Shown: positions 16,073-23,974 of the stretch, one piece after another
Layout: the number at the start of each line of letters is the position of its first letter
How positions within the stretch are numbered: position 1 is the first letter of the stretch
Assembly (NCBI GenBank): GCA_016869645.1
Contig: VGDO01000043.1
Location: forward strand, 1 to 34,719
Source of the DNA: Alphaproteobacteria bacterium
Lineage (GTDB): Bacteria; Pseudomonadota; Alphaproteobacteria; SHVW01
Reading direction: 5' to 3'
DNA: 34,719 nt
Translations under genes and position numbers: made by a program
The notes under the pieces: generated by a model
Databases searched by the model: none
What the model was told of the DNA's origin: nothing
The model's input: the letters and a program-made list of their open reading frames with translations, nothing else

Positions 16073-16564
16073 TTATGCCCGTTCGAGCCAGTGTTGATAG
16101 ATTTCGATGTCGACCGTGTCGTGGCGTTGGCCGGCATAGTCCGGCCAGACCTCGGACTGGATGAAGCGCACGCGGTAGAGCGGCTGGCGCGGCGCACCCG
16201 ATCGCCCGAAGGCGAGCTCCTCGGGATTGCCGAAGCTGCCGCACAGCCGCTCGATCAGGCCCGACTTGCCGCGGATATAGTGCGGCGTCCGAATGTGCCC
16301 GGGCGGGTAGATGGCGCGGACCCGGACCCGGTCGCCCGGACGGAAGGCGACCGCGATGTCCGACGGGATCGGCGCCGCGGTCCGGCCAACCCGCGGCGCT
16401 CCGACAACCCGCTTCGCCCGGAGCGCCGGTTTGCGCCGGGCGGGCTTGGCGCGGGTTGCGCGCCGGCCCTTCGTGGCCATGGCCTTCGATTTGCCCCTGC
16501 TTGCGGCCTTGGCCGGCCGGCCGGGCCGGCGCTGCGGGCTCTTTCGGCCGCGTGTTTTCGGCAT
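16073..16564 (-). CDS. nthB: Nitrile hydratase beta-like subunit, C-terminal half, basic N-terminal extension
   Basis: A 163-residue protein whose last about 95 residues match the C-terminal SH3-like domain of nitrile hydratase beta: FRPGDRVRVRAIYPPGHIRTP, YIRGKSGLIERLCGSFGNPEE and the terminal LYRVRF...WPDYAG. It lacks the N-terminal half of beta, which is encoded by the preceding gene. The first about 65 residues are Lys/Arg/Ala/Pro-rich (for example RRPGRPAKAASRGKSKA) and look like histone H1 tails, not like known beta subunits. The ATG at 16564 lies 6 bp after the upstream stop but has a weak ribosome site, and the ATG 28 codons later is possible. In thiocyanate hydrolase the equivalent subunit is ScnA. 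Confidence 0.85.
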   Translation of the reverse strand: MPKTRGRKSPQRRPGRPAKAASRGKSKAMATKGRRATRAKPARRKPALRAKRVVGAPRVGRTAAPIPSDIAVAFRPGDRVRVRAIYPPGHIRTPHYIRGKSGLIERLCGSFGNPEELAFGRSGAPRQPLYRVRFIQSEVWPDYAGQRHDTVDIEIYQHWLERA

Positions 16565-16570
16565 GACCGG

Positions 16571-16897
16571 TTAGCCCCGGGGCTCGCGCTCGGCGGCCAG
16601 GCGCGTCTCGACCTCGGCCATCTTGCGACCGAGCTCGTCGGACGTAAACACGCCGCGCTCCAGCATGTTGTGGGTGATCGAAGCGATCCACCGCTCGTAG
16701 TAGGTCATCCGGTCATAGGCGTCGGAGCCGAGCTGCTCGATGCCCCGGCGAAGCTGGTCGACCCGGAGGAGCTGCCGCTTGCGATCCGAGAGTAGCATCA
16801 TTAGTGCGTCGACGCGCTTCTCCCACAATAGGTAGTCGTGCTCGGTCGCTTCGACCGGTCCCGCCGGCAAACCGCCCATGTCGTGATGTGCGCGCAT
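16571..16897 (-). CDS. Nitrile hydratase beta-like subunit, N-terminal half
   Basis: A 108-residue protein matching the N-terminal half of nitrile hydratase beta: HDMGGLPAGPV at the start is the beta signature, followed by a helical part ending in MTYYERWIASITHNMLERGVF, which normally leads into the rest of beta. Here the gene stops (TAA) and the C-terminal half is a separate gene 6 bp on. The ATG at 16897 follows AAGGAG at 8 bases. This corresponds to ScnB of thiocyanate hydrolase, and the gene order beta-N, beta-C, alpha equals scnBAC. A small accessory protein is the alternative, but the HDMGG motif argues for a structural subunit. Confidence 0.83.
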   Translation of the reverse strand: MRAHHDMGGLPAGPVEATEHDYLLWEKRVDALMMLLSDRKRQLLRVDQLRRGIEQLGSDAYDRMTYYERWIASITHNMLERGVFTSDELGRKMAEVETRLAAEREPRG

Positions 16898-17190
16898 GAC
16901 ACCAACTCCTTGCGTGGATCGCGGGTGCAGTATCGAAGAGTCGAGCCGGACGAGGCAAGCATCGGCGTTGCGTGACGCTTCCAAGACACGTCCAAATCAC
17001 AGGCCATGCTTGCGCGTCGATGGTAATCATCGTATGACAACGACCGCAAAAAATCCGCTTGTTCCGCAATTCTTCGTCGGAGCCGGCAGCCGCAGCTGGT
17101 GATGACGAAGATAAGGCGGGTGCGCGGCGGGGCGCGCCACGCGATCCGATAAACATCACCGGTTGGTACGGCAGTTTCGCGAATATTGGG
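16898..17190. other. Divergent intergenic region, nitrile hydratase genes / galE
   Basis: About 290 bp separate the divergent starts. The stretch around 17000-17080 is the least GC-rich and probably holds promoters for both directions, but I see no boxes good enough to call and no structured RNA or repeat. No convincing small gene is present. Confidence 0.4.
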
Positions 17191-18195
17191 ATGAACGACC
17201 GACGGGTCCTAGTGACGGGCGGCGCCGGCTACATCGGCAGCCATGCCTGCAAGGCGCTGGCGAGGGCGGGCTATACGCCGATCGCCTACGATAACCTGTC
17301 GGCTGGTCACACGCAGGCGGTGAAGTGGGGACCGCTCGTCCAGGCCGATCTCGCCGATCGCGCGCGGCTTGCACAAACGCTGCGCGATCAGAAGGTGACG
17401 TCGGTCATGCACTTCGCGGCGTCGGCCTATGTCGGCGTGTCGATGAAGGATCCGTCCGGCTATTTCCAGAACAATGTGGTTAACACGCTGGGGCTGCTCG
17501 ACGAGATGCGCGTCGCCGGCATCGGCACGATCGTCTTCTCATCGACCTGCGCGACCTACGGAACGCCTGATCGCGTGCCGATCGACGAGACGATGCCGCA
17601 GCGGCCGATCAATCCCTACGGCGAGTCCAAGCTGTTCGTCGAACGCGTGCTGAAATGGTACGCGGTTGCCTACGGTTTGAGCTGGGCGGCGCTGCGCTAT
17701 TTCAACGCGGCCGGCGCCGATCCCGATTGCGAGATCGGCGAGGAGCACGATCCCGAGACCCATCTGGTTCCGCTCGCCATCCAGACTGCCCTGGGGCAGC
17801 GTTCGAGCCTCGACGTGTTCGGCTCCGACTATCCGACCAGCGACGGCACGGCCGTGCGCGACTACATCCACGTCACCGATCTCGCCGAAGCCCATGTCCG
17901 CGCCCTCGATCGGCTCGCCGGCTCCGGCGGCGAATTGCAGCTCAACCTCGGCACTGGCCAGGGCCATTCCGTCCGCCAGGTGATCGACACGGTCGAGCGC
18001 GCTTCCGGCCGGCGCGTCGCGCAGCGCATGGCACCGCGGCGCCCCGGCGACCCCGCGGTGCTGGTCGCCGATGCCGGCCGCGCCAACCGCGAGCTCGGCT
18101 GGCGGCCGGCCCAGTCCGATCTCGACACCATCGTTCGCACGGCGCTTGCATGGCACCGCCGCGCCGCGACGCCGCGTCGCGTTGCCGCAGGCTGA
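17191..18195 (+). CDS. galE: UDP-glucose 4-epimerase, GalE family
   Basis: A 334-residue extended short-chain dehydrogenase/reductase. The NAD-binding motif TGGAGYIGSH is at residues 9-18, the catalytic Ser/Thr lies in FSSTCATYG (S118), and the YGESK motif supplies Y143 and K147. The family stretch LRYFNAAGADPDCEIGE and DGTAVRDYIHVTDLA are typical of GalE rather than other epimerases. It interconverts UDP-glucose and UDP-galactose (or related UDP-sugars) in the cytoplasm. It opens the glycan cluster to its right, 140 bp before the next gene, so it plausibly supplies the sugar nucleotide. The ATG at 17191 follows TTGGG and begins directly at the first beta strand. Confidence 0.92.
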   Translation: MNDRRVLVTGGAGYIGSHACKALARAGYTPIAYDNLSAGHTQAVKWGPLVQADLADRARLAQTLRDQKVTSVMHFAASAYVGVSMKDPSGYFQNNVVNTLGLLDEMRVAGIGTIVFSSTCATYGTPDRVPIDETMPQRPINPYGESKLFVERVLKWYAVAYGLSWAALRYFNAAGADPDCEIGEEHDPETHLVPLAIQTALGQRSSLDVFGSDYPTSDGTAVRDYIHVTDLAEAHVRALDRLAGSGGELQLNLGTGQGHSVRQVIDTVERASGRRVAQRMAPRRPGDPAVLVADAGRANRELGWRPAQSDLDTIVRTALAWHRRAATPRRVAAG

Positions 18196-18335
18196 TCCCG
18201 CCGTGACCTGCCCATCGTCCACCCCCGGAATGTCCAGCCAGCCTTCCCCGTTATCGTTGCGCCCGCCGCCCGTCGCCGCGAATTTCGCCGCGACCGGTGG
18301 CGCACGACGCAACAGTTGAGGCGAAGGCTCGAGCC

Positions 18336-20921
18336 ATGAACGCAATACAGCTCAACGAGACGCAGGCCTTGCTTCACACACCCGTTACTCCCACCGACGT
18401 CGCGATCGCCGGCACCGGCGGCCGCATTGTCGTGCACGGCAAATCGTTCTTCCGCGGCACCGAGAAGTTCTTCGTCAAGGGCGTGACCTACGGGCCGTTC
18501 TCGAACGCCAGCCACGGCACGCAATTCCCCGAGCGTCAGATCGTCGAGCGCGACATGACGCTCATGCGCGAGCTGGGCGCCAACACCTTCCGCGTCTTCA
18601 CCCCGCCGCCGACCTGGCTGCTCGATATCGCCGCCGAGAAGGGCCTGCGCTGCCTGATCGGCCTGCCCTGGTCGCAGCACATCACCTTCCTCGATTCTCG
18701 CGCCGAGCAGGCGCGCATCCGCGAGACCGTGCGGGCCGGAGCGATGCAGAGCCGCGGCCATGTCGGCGTGTTCGCCTACCTGGTCGGCAACGAGATCCCG
18801 CCCGACATGGTGCGCTGGCACGGCGCCAAGCGGACCAGCGCATTCCTCAAGGAACTGTGCGACATCGTCAAGGACGTCGATCCCGAGAACCTGGTCAGCT
18901 ACGCCAACTTCCCGTCGACCGAGTATCTGACCACCGAGTTCGCCGACTTTCTCGCCTTCAACGTCTACCTTCACCATCAGCCCGAATTCGGCAAATACAT
19001 CGCGCGCCTGCACAACCTCGCGGTCGACAGCCCGCTGGTGCTGACCGAGTTCGGCATCGACTCGATGCGGCTCGGCACCGACATGCAGGCGCTCACGCTC
19101 GGCTGGCAGGTGCCGACCGCGTTCGGCGCCGGCGTCGCCGGCACCTTCGTGTTCTCGTGGACCGACGAGTGGTTCACTGGCGGCCACCAGATCGAGGACT
19201 GGGCGTTCGGCCTGGTCGACCGCGATCGCAACCGCAAACCGGCCTTCCACGTGGTGCAGAAGGCCTACCAGGGCGTGCTGCCGCCGCGCCTGCCCGACTA
19301 TCCCATGGTCTCGGTCGTCGTCTGCGCCTACAACGCCGAGCGCACGATGGAATCGTGCCTGGAATCGCTGCGCGATCTCAACTACCCGAACTACGAAGTC
19401 GTCGTGGTCAACGACGGCTCGACCGACCGCACGCTCGAGATCGCCCAGTCCTTCGACTACTGCCGTATCATCAGCCAGGAGAACAAGGGCCTGTCGGTGG
19501 CGCGCAACGTCGGCGCCGAAGCCGCGACCGGCGAGATCATCGCCTATACCGACAGCGACTGCGTCGCCGATCCGGACTGGCTGACCTACCTCGTCGCCAA
19601 GATGCAGTCGGCCAATCTGTCGGCCGTCGGCGGGCCGAATTTCCCGCCGCGCGAGGAGGCGCTGGTGCCCTCCGCGGTCGCCGTGTCGCCGGGCGGCCCG
19701 ACCCACGTTCTGCTGTCGGATGACGAGGCCGAGCACATCGCCGGTTGCAACATGGCGTTTCGGCGCGAGGCGCTCGACGCGGTCGGCTGGTTCGATCCGC
19801 TTTACCGTGCCGCCGGCGACGACGTCGACATGTGCTGGCGCCTGCAGAACGCCGGGTACAAGATCGGCTTCAGCCCGGCAGCCGTGGTCTGGCACTACCG
19901 GCGCAACACGGTCGAGGCCTATCTCGGCCAGCAGCGCGGCTATGGCAAGGCCGAGGCGCTGGTCTACAACAAGCATCCGACGCGCTTCAACCTGTTCGGC
20001 CAGGCGCGCTGGCTCGGCCGCATCTACGGCGATTTGTCGGCCTCGTTCCTGCTCTCGCGCCGACCGCTGATCTATTCCGGCGTGTTCGGCCGCGGCATGT
20101 TCCAGACGCTGTACGAGCCGCCATCATCGCTCGCGGCGTTCCTGCCGCTGACGCTCGAGTGGAACGTCGTCGCCGGCCTGTTGCTGGTCAACGCGCTGTT
20201 CTGGGGCGGCTGGGCCTGGCTCGGGGCGGCACCGCTGCTCATCACCTGGACGCTATGCATCGCCAGCGCATGGCGGGCGCCCGTCGACCCGCGCTTCCGC
20301 GGCGTGCCGGCACGCGCGCTGATCGCATTGCTCTGCTATCTCGGCCCGCTCGTGCGCTCGTGGGAGCGCATGAAGTGGCGCGCACGCACGCTCAACGAAA
20401 CCGACACGACACAGCTCGAGGACACGCGCCAGCAGCCGCGCATCGCATGCGCCGAGCGCGCCGTCTATCTCTCCTACTGGACGGAGCAGGGTCACGAGAA
20501 GGAGACGCTGCTGCAGGGCGTCATCGACTATCTGTCGCCGCGCAAATACTTCGTCATCACCGATCAGGGCTGGGATGACTGGGATCTCAAGATCGCCCAA
20601 GGCCTGTGGGCGCGCGGCCTGATCAAGATCGTCACCGAGAACCACGGCGGCGCCAAGCGCCTGTTGCGCGTGCGCTGCCAGCTCCGGCTGTCGCGGCTGT
20701 CGACCTTCCTGCTGCGCCTCTATGCCGTGGTCGGTCTCGGCGCGCTGGCGCTCGGCGTGCCCAGTGTTGCCGCCGGCGTCGGCCTGATCGCGCTGATCAA
20801 CGGCGGCACGATCGTGCACCAGACCGTCAGATTGGGACGTATCCTGACCCGCGTCTTCGAGCGGGTCGCGCATGGCGCGGGGTTGATTGCCGCCACGAGC
20901 CGCGGCAAAGCCACAGAGTAG
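18336..20921 (+). CDS. Glycoside hydrolase (clan GH-A) fused to membrane GT2 glycosyltransferase
   Basis: An 861-residue two-enzyme fusion. Residues about 30-315 form a GH-A TIM barrel with FVKGVTYGPF at its start, the acid/base Glu in LVGNEIP (E153) and the nucleophile Glu in VLTEFGID (E238). Residues about 322-600 are a GT2 domain: VSVVVCAYNAERTMESCL, NDGSTD (359-364), the metal-binding TDSD (405-408) and GDDVDM (494-499). Hydrophobic segments near 610-655 and 815-840 suggest membrane anchoring. No signal peptide precedes the GH domain, so its side of the membrane is unclear. The ATG at 18336 follows GAAGG loosely. Fusions of hydrolase and GT2 domains occur in some beta-glucan synthases, but product here is unknown. 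Confidence 0.87.
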   Translation: MNAIQLNETQALLHTPVTPTDVAIAGTGGRIVVHGKSFFRGTEKFFVKGVTYGPFSNASHGTQFPERQIVERDMTLMRELGANTFRVFTPPPTWLLDIAAEKGLRCLIGLPWSQHITFLDSRAEQARIRETVRAGAMQSRGHVGVFAYLVGNEIPPDMVRWHGAKRTSAFLKELCDIVKDVDPENLVSYANFPSTEYLTTEFADFLAFNVYLHHQPEFGKYIARLHNLAVDSPLVLTEFGIDSMRLGTDMQALTLGWQVPTAFGAGVAGTFVFSWTDEWFTGGHQIEDWAFGLVDRDRNRKPAFHVVQKAYQGVLPPRLPDYPMVSVVVCAYNAERTMESCLESLRDLNYPNYEVVVVNDGSTDRTLEIAQSFDYCRIISQENKGLSVARNVGAEAATGEIIAYTDSDCVADPDWLTYLVAKMQSANLSAVGGPNFPPREEALVPSAVAVSPGGPTHVLLSDDEAEHIAGCNMAFRREALDAVGWFDPLYRAAGDDVDMCWRLQNAGYKIGFSPAAVVWHYRRNTVEAYLGQQRGYGKAEALVYNKHPTRFNLFGQARWLGRIYGDLSASFLLSRRPLIYSGVFGRGMFQTLYEPPSSLAAFLPLTLEWNVVAGLLLVNALFWGGWAWLGAAPLLITWTLCIASAWRAPVDPRFRGVPARALIALLCYLGPLVRSWERMKWRARTLNETDTTQLEDTRQQPRIACAERAVYLSYWTEQGHEKETLLQGVIDYLSPRKYFVITDQGWDDWDLKIAQGLWARGLIKIVTENHGGAKRLLRVRCQLRLSRLSTFLLRLYAVVGLGALALGVPSVAAGVGLIALINGGTIVHQTVRLGRILTRVFERVAHGAGLIAATSRGKATE

Positions 20922-20930
20922 CCCCAGCTC

Positions 20931-22754
20931 ATGCCCGGTGGAGCGACCCGGAGGGCCCTGATCCGGGTACTCCCTTATCTCAAGCCATACCGCTGGCCCT
21001 TCGTGTGGGCCTTCGCGCTGATCTTCCTGACCACGGGGTTCGAGCTGCTCAAGCCGTGGCCGCTGCAGGTCGTCATCGACCACGTGCTCGGCGGGAAACC
21101 GGCGCCGGCCTACCTGGCCGGCTTCGATGCGGCGTCGCTGCTCGTGCTCGCCTGCGTCGCCATGGTGATCGTCCAGTTCGGGCTGAGCGCGATCACGCTG
21201 CTCTACAACTACATGACCATCAAGATCGGCCAGAACATGGTCAACGACCTGCGCGGCCGGCTCTATGCCCACCTGCAGCGCCTGTCGCTCATGTTCCACA
21301 GCCGCCGCCAGGTCGGCGATCTGCTCTACCGGCTGACCGCCGATTCCTATGCCATGCAGTCGCTGATCATGAACGGCATCCTGCCGATGCTGTCGGCGAC
21401 CGTGCTGCTCATCGGCATGTTCATCATCATGATCAGGCTCGACGCGGTCATGACGCTGATCGCGCTCGTCGTCTGCCCGATGCTGGTCGGCATCATCCTT
21501 CTGCTCAACAAGCACATCATTTCGGCCGCGGTCAGCGCCAAGGACCGCGAAAGCGCGGTCTACTCGCTGGTCAGCTGGTCGATCTCGGCCATCCGCGTCG
21601 TCCAGGCCTTCACCAAGGAAGCCGACGAGCACGCCCGCTTCATGCAGGCGAGCCAGGCGAGTCTTAGCGCCAACCTCAAGCTCTACAGCCTGCAAACCGC
21701 CTATTCCGGCGCCGTCCACGTCGTGATCGCGGCAGGCACGGCGGTCGTCGTGTGGTTCGGGGCGCGCGCCGTGATGGGCGAAGCGCTGACGCTCGGCCAG
21801 CTCGTGGTCTTCATCGCCTACCTGGCAGCACTTTACCAGCCGATCGACAACCTGACCCAGACCTACGGCCTGCTCCAGGCCGCACGCATCGGCGTCGGCC
21901 GCGTGTTCGAGATTCTCGACATCGAGGCCGATCTCAAGGACGGGCACCTCAAGTTCCCGGCCGAGGGCGCGCGCGGCCTGCTCGAATGGAGGGACGTCGA
22001 GTTTCACTACCGCGAGGACATCCCCGTGCTGCGCGGCGTCAGCCTCAAGGTGGAGCCGGGCGAGCGGATCGCCATCGTCGGCCCGACCGGCTCGGGCAAG
22101 TCGACGCTGCTCAGCATGCTGCCGCGCTTCTTCGATCCCAAGACGGGCGGCGTCACGATCGACGGTCGCGACGTGCGGGACTACACGATCAAGTCACTGC
22201 GCACGCAGATCTCGCTCGTGCTGCAGCCGCCGCTGGTCTTCCCGCTCAGCATCCGGGAGAACATCGCCTATGGCCGCCCGGAGGCCAGCCAGCTCGAGGT
22301 CGAGCAGGCGGCGCGCCTGGCGCGTATCTACGACTTCATCGTCGGCCTGCCCGACGGGTTCGACACGCGCATCGGCGAGGGCGGCATCCAGCTGTCCGAG
22401 GGCGAGAAACAGCGCGTCACCATCGCGCGCGCCATGCTGCGCAACGCGCCGATCCTGATCCTCGACGAACCGACATCTGCGCTCGATGCCGAGACCGAGG
22501 CGATGATCATGGACGCCGTCGAGCGGCTGACTGAAGGCCGCACCACGCTGATCATCGCGCACCGGCTGTCGACCGTGCGGCTGTGCGACCGCATCGTCGT
22601 GCTCGAGCAGGGCCGTATCGTCGAGGTCGGCAGCTTCGCCGAGCTGATGGCCCGGCCGGACGGCGCCTTTGCGCACCTCTACAACACGCAGTTCCGCCCG
22701 CTCGAGGAACGTCCACCGGCGGCGCCCGGACCGTCGCGCACCGATGCGACCTAA
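20931..22754 (+). CDS. ABC exporter (fused membrane and ATPase domains), glycan-export type
   Basis: A 607-residue half-transporter that would dimerise. Membrane helices occupy residues about 25-300 (MsbA/NdvA-like layout) and the ATPase follows: Walker A GPTGSGKST (384-392), Q-loop in LVLQPPLVFPLSIREN, Walker B ILILDEP (508-514) and H544 in IIAHRLST. The signature motif reads LSEGEKQR (488-495) instead of the usual LSGGQ, a double change at positions contacting ATP. It starts 9 bp after the GH-GT2 gene and overlaps the next gene by 11 bp, so it is cotranscribed with them. Export of the glycan or a lipid-linked intermediate is inferred from context; NdvA-type beta-glucan exporters are the nearest functional analogy. 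Confidence 0.88.
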   Translation: MPGGATRRALIRVLPYLKPYRWPFVWAFALIFLTTGFELLKPWPLQVVIDHVLGGKPAPAYLAGFDAASLLVLACVAMVIVQFGLSAITLLYNYMTIKIGQNMVNDLRGRLYAHLQRLSLMFHSRRQVGDLLYRLTADSYAMQSLIMNGILPMLSATVLLIGMFIIMIRLDAVMTLIALVVCPMLVGIILLLNKHIISAAVSAKDRESAVYSLVSWSISAIRVVQAFTKEADEHARFMQASQASLSANLKLYSLQTAYSGAVHVVIAAGTAVVVWFGARAVMGEALTLGQLVVFIAYLAALYQPIDNLTQTYGLLQAARIGVGRVFEILDIEADLKDGHLKFPAEGARGLLEWRDVEFHYREDIPVLRGVSLKVEPGERIAIVGPTGSGKSTLLSMLPRFFDPKTGGVTIDGRDVRDYTIKSLRTQISLVLQPPLVFPLSIRENIAYGRPEASQLEVEQAARLARIYDFIVGLPDGFDTRIGEGGIQLSEGEKQRVTIARAMLRNAPILILDEPTSALDAETEAMIMDAVERLTEGRTTLIIAHRLSTVRLCDRIVVLEQGRIVEVGSFAELMARPDGAFAHLYNTQFRPLEERPPAAPGPSRTDAT

Positions 22755-23907
22755 GACCGTCCTGGTGCTGCATTTCTCCGGGCTGATGCCGCTTGCCGGC
22801 ATCGCCTGGCAGTCGATGCACTACGTGCTCGGGCTCAAGCGCCTCGGCTATGACGTCTGGTACGTCGAGGACAACGGGGTCAATCCGTACTCGCCCAAGG
22901 AAAACCAGCTCGTCTGGGACAGCAGCTACAACATCGCGTTCGTCCGCGACATGATGGCGCGCTACGGCATGGCCGATCGCTGGGCCTATTGGGATCCGGT
23001 CAAGGAAGGCTCGTGGCACGGCGTCGGTCGCGAGCGCCTGATGGCGCTCTATGGCGAGGCCGATGCGCTGATCAACCTGTGCGGCGCCACCAAGCTGCGC
23101 GAGGAGCACATGAAGTGCCCCGTGCGCATCTACGTCGATTCCGACCCGGTCTACGCCCAGGTCAAGCTCGACCAGCAGGATGCCTATTATCTCGACTATG
23201 TCGATGCCCATACCCACCTGTTCACCTACGGCGAGAATTTGGGCGCGCCGGATTGCCCCGTGCCGTTGGGCGACCGCGTGTGGCGCAAGACGCGCCCGCC
23301 GGTCGTGCTCGATGAGTGGAAGCCCGACTACGCGCTCCAGCCCGACTGCTTCACCAGCGTCGCGACCTGGCAGAACAAGGGCAAGAACCTGCGCTTCCAG
23401 GGCGAGACCTATCAGTGGTCGAAGCACGTCAACTTCCTGCGCTATCTCGACCTGCCCAAGCGCACCGATCAGTGCTTCAGGCTCGCCATGATCACGCCCG
23501 ATGCGAAGGTCAACGCCGAGGTCGCTGGCCATGGCTGGCAGCTCGAGGACCCGGTGCGCGTCTCCGAGACGATGGAGAGCTACGCCGAGTTCATCCGCAC
23601 CTCGCGCGGCGAATTCACCGTCGCCAAGGACATCTACGTGCGACCGAAGAGCGGCTGGTTCAGCGACCGGTCGGTCAGCTACCTGGCTGCGGGACGCCCC
23701 GTCATCACCCAGCGCACCGGCTCGGAGAAGTACGTGCCGGTCGGCCGCGGCCTGTTCAACTTCGACAGCTGGGACGAGATCCTCACCGCGATCGACGCGA
23801 TCAATTCCGACTACCCGGCGCATTGCCGAGCGGCACGCGATCTGGCAGGCGCCTACTTCGATAGCGACAAGCTGCTCAAGGACATGATGTCCCAGGCAGG
23901 TCTGTAG
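22744..23907 (+). CDS. GT-B-like glycosyltransferase, copy 1
   Basis: A 387-residue protein of GT-B appearance. The N-terminal half begins with a beta strand and small-residue turn (VLVLHFSGLMPLAGI) followed by GLKRLGYDVWYVEDNG; the C-terminal half has SVSYLAAGRPVITQRTG and GLFNF, the nucleotide-sugar-binding pattern seen in CgeB/GT1-like enzymes. HMKCPVR and HVNFLRYLDLP are shared with copy 2 downstream (positions 25965-27131). No signal peptide or membrane segment, so cytoplasmic. The ATG at 22744 lies 11 bp inside the ABC exporter gene, indicating coupling. Substrates are unknown; glycosyl transfer is inferred from fold-like motifs and neighbours. Confidence 0.75.
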   Translation: MRPKTVLVLHFSGLMPLAGIAWQSMHYVLGLKRLGYDVWYVEDNGVNPYSPKENQLVWDSSYNIAFVRDMMARYGMADRWAYWDPVKEGSWHGVGRERLMALYGEADALINLCGATKLREEHMKCPVRIYVDSDPVYAQVKLDQQDAYYLDYVDAHTHLFTYGENLGAPDCPVPLGDRVWRKTRPPVVLDEWKPDYALQPDCFTSVATWQNKGKNLRFQGETYQWSKHVNFLRYLDLPKRTDQCFRLAMITPDAKVNAEVAGHGWQLEDPVRVSETMESYAEFIRTSRGEFTVAKDIYVRPKSGWFSDRSVSYLAAGRPVITQRTGSEKYVPVGRGLFNFDSWDEILTAIDAINSDYPAHCRAARDLAGAYFDSDKLLKDMMSQAGL

Positions 23908-23974
23908 CTCGATCACGGCTGCCATGGTCCGACATCCGAGACACGGAACCGCAGAATCTGCCGCTGAATGCGCG

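Noticed and set aside
16571..16897. Nitrile hydratase activator protein
   Set aside because: The HDMGG start is the signature of a structural beta subunit, not of the accessory protein.
17862..19976. 704-codon minus-strand open frame
   Set aside because: It is antisense to galE and the GH-GT2 fusion, both of which have complete motifs; no family pattern is seen in it.
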